From: Luminiphilus syltensis NOR5-1B
Lineage (GTDB): Bacteria > Pseudomonadota > Gammaproteobacteria > Pseudomonadales > Halieaceae
Assembly: GCF_000158175.1 (NCBI RefSeq)
Contig: NZ_DS999411.1
Location: forward strand, 1,850,929-1,914,928
Length of the DNA: 64,000 bases
Direction of reading: 5' to 3'
The translations under genes and the position numbers were made by a program. Position 1 is the first letter of the stretch; each line of letters opens with the position of its first letter. Below, in pieces: positions 1-8,019 of the stretch. The notes below the pieces were generated by a model that did not search any database, was not told the origin of the DNA, and was given only the letters and a program-made list of their open reading frames with translations.

Positions 1-538
1 CGCCGAGAGAATCATCAAGCTCCATTTCAAGCGGCACCGGGCCACCGGCTCCCGCGAGATCGCCCACCAGCGCTTCAAGATCTCCGGAAACACTCTCGCT
101 GAAGAACGTAGTGTAGTTGATGCCCACACCCAAATAGGGTTTGAACGCATCCGTCGATCCGGCGATATACCAGACGGCACTCACCGTCGGTGGTAGGTGC
201 TTGGTATCACCAACAGGTGCCGTGCCCAGCCCCGCGCCACCCAGATCCGCGCTGATATCGTGTTTGAACGGGGTGGAGGCGAGCAATTCCAGACCGAGGT
301 TGGCGGTAAACATGTAGGTAGCCGTCAGCCCCAGTTGAGTGTCGTCATCGACGTCAACACTCGTATCGGGAATGGGGCCAAGACCCAGGCCGGGAATGGC
401 AATGGGGTCGCTGTCTCCGTTGGGGTCGACCATTGCCGCCCCCGCGCGCACGAAGAAGTCGCCGGGCTCATAGGCGAATGCTGGCGCTGACAGGAGCGTA
501 GCGCTGGCAATAGTGAGTGTTGTGAATAGTGTTTTCAT
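1..538 (-). CDS. OmpW-family outer membrane protein, C-terminus cut by window edge
   Basis: The minus-strand frame opens at an ATG (536-538) and stays open to the window edge, so about 179 residues are seen. It begins with a Sec signal peptide (MKTLFTTLTIASATLLSAPAFA). The mature part starts YEPGDFFVRAGAAMVDPNGDSD, and later has TATYMFTANLGLELLAS and FKPYLGVGINYT, which are typical of the OmpW family. OmpW proteins are small eight-stranded outer-membrane beta-barrels that pass hydrophobic small molecules. The family is recognised from motifs; the substrate is unknown. Confidence 0.85.
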   Translation of the reverse strand, partial: MKTLFTTLTIASATLLSAPAFAYEPGDFFVRAGAAMVDPNGDSDPIAIPGLGLGPIPDTSVDVDDDTQLGLTATYMFTANLGLELLASTPFKHDISADLGGAGLGTAPVGDTKHLPPTVSAVWYIAGSTDAFKPYLGVGINYTTFFSESVSGDLEALVGDLAGAGGPVPLEMELDDSLG

Positions 539-700
539 GGTGACTTCCCCTTAGATCGATCGTCTTGCTTGTGCTGCCGAGGTCCGCCCCCGACTTTGTC
601 TACTTTCTGTCAGTGTAAAGCAGTGCCGCCATAAACCCCTATGTATATTGTGGATATTATCCATGCCCCTGAGGCATAACAAGGATTTCAGCATACCCTG

Positions 701-2773
701 TTAAAAAGTCAAATTTGCCCTCGCCCAAAATGCTCTTCCCGGTTCATTCACCTGAATTTGAGTTGGGTCAAAAGCATTGCCGCGATTGAGGTGTTGCGAG
801 TAGTTACGGTTGAGCAGATTATCCACGCCAGCCTCCAGCGTCAGGGTGTCGCTGGCCTCGAAGCGCCCCATAAGATTGATCACCGACCAGCCAGGCGTCT
901 GGCGAATATCCAGTCCCTGTCCGGGAATGCCTGTGGCCGAATTAAGGTCAACACGGGATTGTCGCGCTTCGGACAGCATTTCGCCGGAGAAAACCCAGGG
1001 GCCCTCCTGAAATTCCAGCCTGGCGTTTAACGATAGCGGCGGGGTCTGCGCGATGGCGCGATCGTCCGACGTGTTTTCCGCGTGCACATAGGCAACGCCC
1101 ACGGTGGCACGCCAGGCACTACCGAACGCCCTGGACAGCTGCGCCTCGCCACCGAACAGAGCGGCATCGACGTTGCGATAAATAGTGGCGTTGTCATTGG
1201 TGGCGGTGAAGCGATCCCTGAGAATATAGTCGTCCACCCGGTTGTAGAACAGGGATGCCTCGAAAGAGCCTCGAGGTTTGCGTTGAAGTAGGCCAATTTC
1301 GAGGGAGCGATGACGTTCAGAGTCGATACCCGGGTTACCAACCCAACGGCTGCTGGGGGTAGCTCCATTCGAGGCGAGATAGCGTTCGGTGGCATCGGCG
1401 GCGCGCATGGTTTGCGAGATGGCGACATAACCGGAGGTGTACGGTGATCCCAGCTCCCGCTCGTAGCGGAGCAGCGCGCTGAGGTTGTCATCGGTATCTT
1501 CGCTCTCAGTCGCCAGCCCGTAGTACCGGTCGTAGAGCGCGCTGGGACTGAGCGCCATCCCCGGTGGGTCAACGCTGGCATCGGCAATTTCTGAACGAAT
1601 ACGATCGTAGCGCAGACCAGTAATGACGCGACTTTGGTTGTCCAGCGGGTGAATCGCTTCCGCAAATACGCCCCACTGCCCGATGGTGGCATCGGGCCAC
1701 AGTACCGAGTTCAGTTGCGTCCCGGACTCCCGTGCGAGCGAACGACGGGCATCGCGATTGTTGTGCTGGATATCACTGCCGACTTTCCACTCGGTAGTCC
1801 CCACAGTGAAGTCTGCTACCAGACGTCCGCCAGCGGTGACTGACTGCGAGGGGACGAAGGCACGCATCATGCCGGCGGGGCGCAATGAAAAATTATCCAT
1901 GAGGTGGCTGACATCGGAGTGGTAGGCCGAGAAATAGACCGCCGACAACGGACCGAATCCTGCGCTGTTTTCGGCCTTGATTTGCCATGTGCGGTTGGTG
2001 GCATCCGGGGAGTCCATTCCGGCGCCGGCAAACAGGGCATCTTTGGTCTGCTGTCGATCGAAGCTGATATCTATACGGCTGTCCGCCGACGGATAAAATC
2101 CCACGATCGCGGCGATCGAATTATCCTCATAACTGGATCGGATCCGTTCACCGTCGCCGTCTTCGAAGTTACCCGCGTCGTTGACCCCGAAGAGGAGGCG
2201 TGCAAAACCCGTAGCGTTGCCCGCGGCAATATCGCCATTGAGTGACTGGGTTTCGCTATTGCTCCGATAGCCCGCACTGAGGTTTCCGCGCAGGGCGAGG
2301 TCATGGCCGAAGCGCTCGGTTCTTCGTTCGAACAAAATGGTCCCGCCCGGACCGCCGCCGCCGTATTGCAGCGTCTGCATTCCACGAATAACCGTTAGCG
2401 ATTCGAAGTTTCCGCTGGGTGCATAGGAGGTCGGTGGATCCATGCGATTGGGACAGCCACCGTGGATGTAGGCACCGTCGATGAGTACGTTGATTCGATT
2501 CTGACTCAGACCCCGGATACTGGGATCGGTGCCGTGTCCACCCATACGAGAGCCGGATAGCCCCAGACTATCGCGCAACAGCTCACCGGTTTCTCTTCCC
2601 GGCGCAATATCGGCTGCCTCTTTTCGCGAAATAGTGGGTGGCATGGCCTGAGCGACCACAGAAACTGACTCAATGGCGTCGGGAGATGTTTTTGAAGAAT
2701 CGTCCTGCGCGAGCGCCATACTGCCCGCAAACGCAAGACAGAGCGCAAACGCCGGTGAAAGCGTGGAATTCAT
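701..2773 (-). CDS. TonB-dependent copper receptor (OprC/NosA type)
   Basis: 690 residues with an N-terminal signal peptide ending near ALAQ. The plug domain carries GGHGTDPSIRGLSQNRINVL and the segment GGCPNRMDPPTSYAP, which is characteristic of the OprC/NosA copper-receptor family. The beta-barrel ends in an aromatic residue (ANLTF), as expected for Bam-dependent insertion. Members take up copper across the outer membrane with energy from TonB-ExbBD. It lies 40 nt downstream of a DUF2946-like gene on the same strand and is divergent from a bufferin-type operon, which supports copper as the substrate. Copper specificity is inferred from family and context. Confidence 0.9.
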   Translation of the reverse strand: MNSTLSPAFALCLAFAGSMALAQDDSSKTSPDAIESVSVVAQAMPPTISRKEAADIAPGRETGELLRDSLGLSGSRMGGHGTDPSIRGLSQNRINVLIDGAYIHGGCPNRMDPPTSYAPSGNFESLTVIRGMQTLQYGGGGPGGTILFERRTERFGHDLALRGNLSAGYRSNSETQSLNGDIAAGNATGFARLLFGVNDAGNFEDGDGERIRSSYEDNSIAAIVGFYPSADSRIDISFDRQQTKDALFAGAGMDSPDATNRTWQIKAENSAGFGPLSAVYFSAYHSDVSHLMDNFSLRPAGMMRAFVPSQSVTAGGRLVADFTVGTTEWKVGSDIQHNNRDARRSLARESGTQLNSVLWPDATIGQWGVFAEAIHPLDNQSRVITGLRYDRIRSEIADASVDPPGMALSPSALYDRYYGLATESEDTDDNLSALLRYERELGSPYTSGYVAISQTMRAADATERYLASNGATPSSRWVGNPGIDSERHRSLEIGLLQRKPRGSFEASLFYNRVDDYILRDRFTATNDNATIYRNVDAALFGGEAQLSRAFGSAWRATVGVAYVHAENTSDDRAIAQTPPLSLNARLEFQEGPWVFSGEMLSEARQSRVDLNSATGIPGQGLDIRQTPGWSVINLMGRFEASDTLTLEAGVDNLLNRNYSQHLNRGNAFDPTQIQVNEPGRAFWARANLTF

Positions 2774-2813
2774 GGTAGTGCCTCATTGGTCTGAAAAGGG
2801 GTTTGGAGTGAGT

Positions 2814-3281
2814 TCAGACCAGAGGAGGCGCGCGAGGCGAGTGCGGAGCAAAAAGGTTGTCAAGGGAGACCTCAGGTATCGATAGTATCGATTTACCCGG
2901 GCTCGGTAACACGAGCTGATGTGCCTTTACCGCACTGATACCGCTCGAGCTCAGGATGTCGACGAGTTCGAGTGCCGGACACCGCTCTTCGTCAGTATCG
3001 CCCAGTAAAGCGGGCATATTGACGTCGATTTGCGTTTCACCCTGAAGGGTGCAGAGCACGACGGTGACGGTTTGGCCGTGATGATTCTGGTGGGAAAGCT
3101 GCGGCGCGGTAAAAAACCCCAGCGAGAATTGCATCAGCAGTCCTGCAAGCAATACCCACCCGCCGAGCTGTTTGCTCGATGGTGGTTGGACGGTTAGGGT
3201 CCGCAGCAGGGTAGAGTGATTTCGCACGCGGCGATTCTGCACCAATGCGCGGGGTTCTGCACCTGGTTTTTTGATAGGCAT
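2814..3281 (-). CDS. DUF2946-like membrane-anchored periplasmic protein
   Basis: 155 residues. One hydrophobic segment (about residues 40-58, LGGWVLLAGLLMQFSLGFF) is followed by a His-containing stretch (SHQNHHGQ), a VVLCTLQGE motif and a second Cys (EERCPALEL). This layout resembles DUF2946 proteins, which are often encoded beside copper receptors. It probably forms a transcription unit with the downstream TonB receptor. The function is unknown; metal binding is suggested only by the His/Cys content and the neighbourhood. Confidence 0.6.
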   Translation of the reverse strand: MPIKKPGAEPRALVQNRRVRNHSTLLRTLTVQPPSSKQLGGWVLLAGLLMQFSLGFFTAPQLSHQNHHGQTVTVVLCTLQGETQIDVNMPALLGDTDEERCPALELVDILSSSGISAVKAHQLVLPSPGKSILSIPEVSLDNLFAPHSPRAPPLV

Positions 3282-3323
3282 CGGTGATTTTCAGGGCAAC
3301 ACAATATTTTTTTAAAAAAAAAG

Positions 3324-3356
3324 TGTAAGAAACTGGTTTGCCGCGACGACTAATAC
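3324..3356 (+). promoter_or_regulatory. Putative ECF-type promoter of the bufferin operon
   Basis: Downstream of an A/T tract (3306-3322) lies TGTAAG (3324-3329), then CGAC (3347-3350) 17 nt later. A TGTAA-like -35 with a CGAC-like -10 suits an ECF sigma factor, and one is encoded at the distal end of this operon. No sigma-70 promoter is evident here. The assignment is inference from spacing and context. Confidence 0.35.
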
Positions 3357-3382
3357 GGTGACAGTACACTGAGTACTGCACC
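3357..3382 (+). promoter_or_regulatory. Imperfect dyad upstream of the bufferin precursor gene
   Basis: The arms GGTGaCAGTAC and GTACTGCACC are complementary except for one bulged A, around a 5-nt loop (ACTGA). The dyad ends 11 nt before the GGAG Shine-Dalgarno at 3394. It could be an operator or a leader RNA hairpin. It is not followed by a T-tract, so it is not an ordinary terminator. Confidence 0.45.
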
Positions 3383-3404
3383 ATCAACCTACTGGAGAAT
3401 GACT

Positions 3405-3704
3405 ATGAATAAGACAACCACAAGTGCAGCATTGGCTCTGGCGTTGGGCGCGGCACTGAGCAGCGGCGGCGTGATGGCCGATGGTCACGGCGAAAAGGGC
3501 GCGAAAGAGAAGTGCTATGGCATCGCTCTTGCGGGCAAAAATGATTGCGCGGCGGGCCCCGGTACCTCTTGCGCGGGCAGTTCAACGCGCGATTATCAGG
3601 GTAATGCGTGGAAACTGGTCCCCGCAGGCACCTGTGAGACTACCGAGTCAGCGTCATCACCGACCGGCTACGGTCAGCTCGATGCTTACGACGACGGCAA
3701 ATAA
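3405..3704 (+). CDS. bufA1: DUF2282 bufferin-type precursor peptide (BufA1-like)
   Basis: 99 residues from the preferred ATG at 3405, which has GGAG 7 nt upstream; the ATG at 3399 lies too close to that site. A signal peptide ends near GVMADG. The mature part has four Cys in the DUF2282 order KEKCYG, KNDCAA, TSCAGS and GTCETT. DUF2282 proteins are the bufferin-1 class: ribosomally made, post-translationally modified peptides of the periplasm that sequester copper after MNIO-dependent Cys modification. The next two genes (DUF692, DUF2063) are the expected maturation enzyme and partner. The modification itself is inferred from family knowledge. Confidence 0.85.
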   Translation: MNKTTTSAALALALGAALSSGGVMADGHGEKGAKEKCYGIALAGKNDCAAGPGTSCAGSSTRDYQGNAWKLVPAGTCETTESASSPTGYGQLDAYDDGK

Positions 3705-3731
3705 TTCGCAATCCACCCGGGGGCTTGAGTC

Positions 3732-4619
3732 ATGGTTCAGCCGCGAGTGACGCCGAATCCGGTCGCCGAGGAGCGATCAGGGTTACCCGGTGTCGCCGGG
3801 GTAGGACTCAAGCCCGCCTATTTCGACACGGTTCTCGATCAAAACCCGGGACTGGGTTTTTTTGAAGTACACGCGGAAAATTATTTTGTCGACGGGGGGC
3901 CTCTGCACCACTACCTCGGTCAAATTGCCGCGCGCTATCCCTTGTCCATCCATGGTGTCGGACTTTCCATTGGCGGTGAATCGGCACCCGATCGCGTTCA
4001 TCTGCAGCGGCTTGGCGCACTGTTGGACCGGTACACGCCAGCGCTGTTTTCCGAACATCTGGCCTGGTCCAGTCACGGCCCATATTTTTATAACGATCTG
4101 TTGCCACTGTGCTATGACAACACAAGTTTGCTCCGCGTCTGTGAGCACATCGATCAGGTACAAAGCTACTTGCAGCGGCCGCTGTTACTGGAAAATCCAT
4201 CGACCTATATCGAGTGGGGTGATTCCAACTGGTTCGAACCTGAATTTGTGGGAGAGGTGATTCAGCGAACCGGCTGTGGATTGCTGCTCGATGTGAATAA
4301 CGTCTATGTCAGCTGCGTCAATCACGGCTGGGATCCGCTGGATTATATGGCGCGATTACCCACTGCCATGGCGGGGGAAATTCACTTGGCGGGGTTCGCT
4401 GAAGACAGCGATGCCCTCGGCGACAGGCTGCTCATTGACGACCACGGTCACGCCGTCGCCAATCCCGTATGGTTTCTCTACCAACGCATCATCGATGAGA
4501 GGGGCCCCATTGCGACACTCATTGAGCGCGATCAGGATCTACCGTCATTTCAATTGTTGGTCGAAGAGGCCGCCAAGGCGCAGGCGATCCTCGATGGGGC
4601 AATGGGTTCCAGGCCGTGA
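3732..4619 (+). CDS. bufB1: DUF692 multinuclear non-heme iron oxidase (MNIO, BufB1-like)
   Basis: 295 residues. This is a TIM-barrel MNIO, recognised from GVGLKPAYFD at the start, FFEVHAENYF, LSIHGVGLSIGG, EHLAWSSHGPYF, LLENPSTYI, LLLDVNNVYVS, EIHLAGFAED and LIERDQDLP. The conserved His, Asp and Glu residues in these motifs are the iron ligands in the family. MNIOs modify Cys residues of precursor peptides, to oxazolone/thioamide or thiooxazole products depending on the class. The gene starts 27 nt after the DUF2282 precursor and overlaps the DUF2063 gene by 4 nt, so translation is probably coupled. Confidence 0.92.
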   Translation: MVQPRVTPNPVAEERSGLPGVAGVGLKPAYFDTVLDQNPGLGFFEVHAENYFVDGGPLHHYLGQIAARYPLSIHGVGLSIGGESAPDRVHLQRLGALLDRYTPALFSEHLAWSSHGPYFYNDLLPLCYDNTSLLRVCEHIDQVQSYLQRPLLLENPSTYIEWGDSNWFEPEFVGEVIQRTGCGLLLDVNNVYVSCVNHGWDPLDYMARLPTAMAGEIHLAGFAEDSDALGDRLLIDDHGHAVANPVWFLYQRIIDERGPIATLIERDQDLPSFQLLVEEAAKAQAILDGAMGSRP

Positions 4620-5386
4620 GCTCACAGGCTGACTTCACACGGATGCTACGCAATAATCGCGAGCGATTGCCCGACCACTTCGTTACCTGGAATCGATCGG
4701 ACCCGTCGGTGCGAGTCGATGTTTATCGCAATACGGTACTGTCATCATTGATAGAGGTTTTACTGGCTACTTTTCCGGTGACCGCCGCTATTGTAGGCAC
4801 AGATTTTTTTCGTGCCATGGCCGGGGAGTTTGTGGCGGTTTCGCCGCCAACGGGACCGGTGATGGCGGAGTATGGTCGGCGTTTTCCGCATTTTATTCGC
4901 GACTTCGAGCCAGCCTCCGGTTTGCCTTATCTGGGGGATATGGCGGATTTTGAAATGGCACGGCTTACCGTGATGAATGCATGCGATGCGAACGGTATGG
5001 AAGCGCGCGTTTTCCACGAGTTGCTCGCCGATCCCGATAGGCTCCTGGAAATATCGATCGAATTTATCCCCGCATCGAGACTGATTCGTTCGAAATTTGC
5101 CCTATTGAGTCTATGGCAGGCACATCAGCACGATTCAGTGCAGAATATATCTCTCGCGGGTATTGATCTTGCACAGGGGGAAAATGCCTTGATTGCACGA
5201 TCCGAGTGGACGGTAACTGCACTGCCATTATCGGAGGCGGGAGCAGCCCTGTGTCATCGGCTCATGGAGGGCGATACGCTGGGTGCCGCGATTGATAAAG
5301 TCTCCCCAGACAACGCCGCCCTGGATGAGACTCTGCTTGTTCTGATTCAGTCAGGAGTGGTGGCTGGATTTACACATCAACAATAG
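4616..5386 (+). CDS. bufC1: DUF2063 putative DNA-binding-domain protein, MNIO partner (BufC1-like)
   Basis: 256 residues starting at a GTG that overlaps the DUF692 stop (GTGA). The N-terminal part (FTRMLRNNR, then VDVYRNTVLSSLIEVLLATFPVT, then PYLGDMADFEMARLTV) is diagnostic of DUF2063. Despite the database name, in MNIO operons it acts as the partner protein that presents the precursor to the oxidase. The C-terminal half (ASRLIRSKFALLSLWQAHQ, then a winged-helix-like end) fits known members. Confidence 0.88.
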   Translation: MSSQADFTRMLRNNRERLPDHFVTWNRSDPSVRVDVYRNTVLSSLIEVLLATFPVTAAIVGTDFFRAMAGEFVAVSPPTGPVMAEYGRRFPHFIRDFEPASGLPYLGDMADFEMARLTVMNACDANGMEARVFHELLADPDRLLEISIEFIPASRLIRSKFALLSLWQAHQHDSVQNISLAGIDLAQGENALIARSEWTVTALPLSEAGAALCHRLMEGDTLGAAIDKVSPDNAALDETLLVLIQSGVVAGFTHQQ

Positions 5387-5398
5387 GAATTCGTAGCC

Positions 5399-5887
5399 AT
5401 GAATACGGTAGTGACCGAAGGAAACAAGATACTCAATGCGCTCACCAATATATTGGCCAGCATTCCGGAGAGCGTGATTGCTCTGCTCGGCCGTTTTTCA
5501 GTGGCGGCGGTCTTTTGGCAATCGGGGCAAACCAAAGTGGATAACTTCACCATTAATATCCTGACGGGTGAGTTTGATGTGGGTATCCCCGCGCTCAATG
5601 ACAGTGTGGTTTACCTGTTTGAGTATGAATATGCATTGCCGCTGATTCCCGCCGAGCCTGCGGCAATCCTGACCGCAGTCGCAGAGCATGTACTACCCCT
5701 TTTACTACTGCTGGGACTGGCGACGCGATTCGCCGCGTTTGGTCTTTTTCTCATGACGCTGGTTATCCAGATTTTCGTTTACCCGGATGCCTATGCGCTG
5801 CATGGAACCTGGGCCGCTATTTTGATGTGGCTTATGTCACGCGGGGCCGGCGCGCTTTCTTTTGATGCGGTGTTGTCCCGACGATGA
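5399..5887 (+). CDS. DoxX-family integral membrane protein of the bufferin operon
   Basis: 162 residues with about four hydrophobic segments. AVFWQSGQTKVDNF near residue 40, PAEPAAILTAVAEHVLPLLLLLGLATRFAA, and LMTLVIQIFVYPDAYALHGTWAA are typical DoxX motifs. It starts 12 nt after the DUF2063 gene. DoxX proteins recur in bufferin operons and may serve as a membrane redox partner, but no reaction can be assigned from sequence. Confidence 0.85.
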   Translation: MNTVVTEGNKILNALTNILASIPESVIALLGRFSVAAVFWQSGQTKVDNFTINILTGEFDVGIPALNDSVVYLFEYEYALPLIPAEPAAILTAVAEHVLPLLLLLGLATRFAAFGLFLMTLVIQIFVYPDAYALHGTWAAILMWLMSRGAGALSFDAVLSRR

Positions 5888-5974
5888 ATGACCCCTGCGT
5901 GATCAGCAGGTTACACTGGTTACCGATGCTCGTCGTGGATCGACGGTGCGAAGTCGGCGGGTGGAGCAGGCGGC

Positions 5975-6604
5975 ATGGTGCAGGGCCAGAACAGCATGGC
6001 GGAATCAGGGGCTACCGCCGCTATTTTTGCGGCAAACAATACGAATTTTATTGCTGCACTGAGACAGCAAATGATGGGCTATGCCGCGTCGTGTCTCAGT
6101 GACCCGCAGGGAGCAGAGGATGCGGTTCAGGACGCGTTTATCGCCGCTATGAAAGGTGCCGATACCTTTCGTGGCAAAGCGGCGTTCAAAACCTGGGTAT
6201 TCGCCATATTGCGCAACAAAATAGCCGATCAGCTCAGGCAGCGGCGACGGGTTGCCGACCGCGAGCAGCTCGATGACGTCGAGGGCTCCGTCGATGAATT
6301 TTTCGATCGCTCAGGTCATTGGCTGGGAGCGGCCAAGCCTGCGCCCTGGAGCGATCCCGAATCGGCGGGGAACAATGCCGATTTCTGGCGGGTGTTTCAG
6401 CACTGCATGGACGATATGCCACCGAAGCAGGCGCAGGCTTTTATGATGCGAGAAATGCTGCAGCAGGAATCGGCATCCATCTGTGAGGAATTGGGAATCA
6501 CGCTCAGCAATCTCAATGTATCACTGCATCGAGGTCGATTGCGGCTGCGGGATTGTCTCGAGCAGTGCTGGTTCGAGGGGGATAGCCATGCTGAACTGCC
6601 ATAA
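5975..6604 (+). CDS. ECF-type RNA polymerase sigma factor
   Basis: 209 residues, sigma-70 region 2 followed by region 4. Region 2 is seen in LSDPQGAEDAVQDAFIAAM and FKTWVFAILRNKIADQLRQ. Region 4 is seen in MPPKQAQAFMMREMLQQES and GITLSNLNVSLHRGRLRLRDCLEQ. The gene lies 87 nt after DoxX. ECF sigmas accompany many DUF2282/DUF692 operons, so it probably controls this operon in response to metal. An alternative start is the ATG at 5996. Confidence 0.88.
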   Translation: MVQGQNSMAESGATAAIFAANNTNFIAALRQQMMGYAASCLSDPQGAEDAVQDAFIAAMKGADTFRGKAAFKTWVFAILRNKIADQLRQRRRVADREQLDDVEGSVDEFFDRSGHWLGAAKPAPWSDPESAGNNADFWRVFQHCMDDMPPKQAQAFMMREMLQQESASICEELGITLSNLNVSLHRGRLRLRDCLEQCWFEGDSHAELP

Positions 6605-6830
6605 TGCTACCCAGCTCATGTCTGAGAGTCAGGATCGACCGCTGACTCGTCGCGAGCGCTGGGGTTTGGCGTTCCACACGGCGATGTGTGGCGCCTGTCG
6701 GCGTTTTCAGTCGCAGGTCGCTGTGTTGGGTGGTTTATCGCGGCAGTTTCTCGATGCCGACGTGCCCACCAAAAGTGACACCCCGGACGTCAGTGACTCC
6801 CCTCATGGCTCATCACCGCCGGGTCAGTAG
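6588..6830 (+). CDS. Small zinc-finger (HC2-type) anti-sigma-like protein
   Basis: 80 residues starting inside the sigma gene (17-nt overlap). It has the HC2 pattern: Cys4-His5 near the start (NCHNAT), then FHTAMCGACRRF with the third and fourth ligands. There is no membrane segment, so it would be a soluble partner or anti-sigma. Such short HC2 proteins often follow ECF genes and bind their sigma. The gene end overlaps the convergent methyltransferase gene by 18 nt. Confidence 0.75.
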   Translation: MLNCHNATQLMSESQDRPLTRRERWGLAFHTAMCGACRRFQSQVAVLGGLSRQFLDADVPTKSDTPDVSDSPHGSSPPGQ

Positions 6831-7409
6831 TATCCCCAATTCACTGATTTCTGCCACCGGGTGCGGTGAAGTCACGGTATCGCTACCCCATTCCCAGCGC
6901 TGATCCGGAAATAGCTCGTACATCTCATCGATAGCGCAATGGAACGGTGGCCCGTCTTTAATCGACGTTTGCATGAATAGCGCGGCCAGTACCCCGCCGG
7001 GCTTCAGCCAGCGATAGAGCGCCTCGGCATAGGCGGCGCGTTTGTCGGGGTTGATGGCGCACAGACAGGTTTGTTCGTAGACCAGATCGGCGTGTTGTTC
7101 GGGTCGCCACTCGCATACGTCGGCGTGCTCGACACAATGCCTCGATTGCGCAACCCCCAGCGCGCGCTCTTGAAAGGCGATCGCCGATTCGGCGATATCG
7201 AGGGCCGTCACACGGTAGCCATAGTCCGCGAAGACAATAGGCTCCGGGGAGCGGCCGCACCCGGGCACGATGACCGATGCCGATCCTGAAGCAGCGAGTT
7301 GTTTAAAGGTATCGGACCAGTGCGAGAACGCAGGATTGAGCTCGCCGCGTTCCCATCCGGTGGTTTGCGAACGGTAAAGCGACTCCCAGTCAACGCCGGC
7401 CTCATTCAT
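6813..7409 (-). CDS. Thiopurine-methyltransferase-like SAM-dependent methyltransferase
   Basis: 198 residues, class I Rossmann methyltransferase. WESLYRSQTTGWERGELNPAF at the N-terminus, VIVPGCGRSPEPIVFADYGY (the SAM-binding loop) and VTALDIAESA are hallmarks of the TPMT family. YEQTCLCAINPDKR also matches the family. Bacterial members methylate thiol, selenium or tellurium compounds, among others; the substrate cannot be told from sequence. It is convergent with the zinc-finger gene. Confidence 0.85.
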   Translation of the reverse strand: MNEAGVDWESLYRSQTTGWERGELNPAFSHWSDTFKQLAASGSASVIVPGCGRSPEPIVFADYGYRVTALDIAESAIAFQERALGVAQSRHCVEHADVCEWRPEQHADLVYEQTCLCAINPDKRAAYAEALYRWLKPGGVLAALFMQTSIKDGPPFHCAIDEMYELFPDQRWEWGSDTVTSPHPVAEISELGILLTRR

Positions 7410-7441
7410 GTTTGCGAGCTTTTTTCAGTAAAAGGAGGGGC

Positions 7442-7804
7442 TTAGCCATTGCCCAAGCCCTGCTGCAAACTCCGGTAGCCTCCGCCATTGATCACGTGTT
7501 GGTAACCTTCCGATTCCAGCGCCGCCTTGGCTTTACCCGAGCGATTACCGCTGCGGCAGTACACTACGATGACATCGTCTTTTTCAAGCCCGAGTTTTGC
7601 AACGCCGTCAACAATGGCGCCGTGACCGATCCGTGTTGAATGTTCAATATGCCCCCCGGCGTACTCTTCGGCGGTCCGGACATCGATCAACGCGGCGCCT
7701 TCTTTGATGGCGTCGACTGCCGAGGCCATTTCCGCACCTTCGGATAGACAGGCCGAGAGCAAAAAGGCCACAACTAACAGGCTGGTGCGAACCGATTTCC
7801 GCAT
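7442..7804 (-). CDS. Rhodanese-domain lipoprotein (PspE-like)
   Basis: 120 residues from the ATG at 7804, preceded by GGAG at 7 nt; an upstream in-frame ATG at 7861 is less likely. MRKSVRTSLLVVAFLLSAC is a lipoprotein signal with lipobox LSAC. One rhodanese domain follows (ALIDVRTAEEYAGGHI) with the active-site loop VVYCRSGNRSGKA containing the catalytic Cys. It is therefore a predicted periplasmic sulfurtransferase. It is a single gene between the methyltransferase and serA. Confidence 0.87.
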   Translation of the reverse strand: MRKSVRTSLLVVAFLLSACLSEGAEMASAVDAIKEGAALIDVRTAEEYAGGHIEHSTRIGHGAIVDGVAKLGLEKDDVIVVYCRSGNRSGKAKAALESEGYQHVINGGGYRSLQQGLGNG

Positions 7805-8019
7805 GTCGAATCTCCGAGGGGTCTGGCTTCCGATCCTGAACGATCCATTATGGGCGGTCAATTGATGCGTGTCTTACTGACTTGGGCAGGCGGCGCCTTT
7901 GATCAACCGTATTCCAGCAAACTGCCGCGGGCTTTGCTAGAATCGCCGCCCCGATCAGGGGTAACCCGTCCACGCTACGCAATTGCCATCGCTCTCCCAG
8001 AAGGTGCAAGGAGTTTCCA

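Noticed and set aside
1027-1692. A 221-codon minus-strand ORF
   Set aside because: It is a shifted frame of the TonB-receptor gene and has no recognisable domain.
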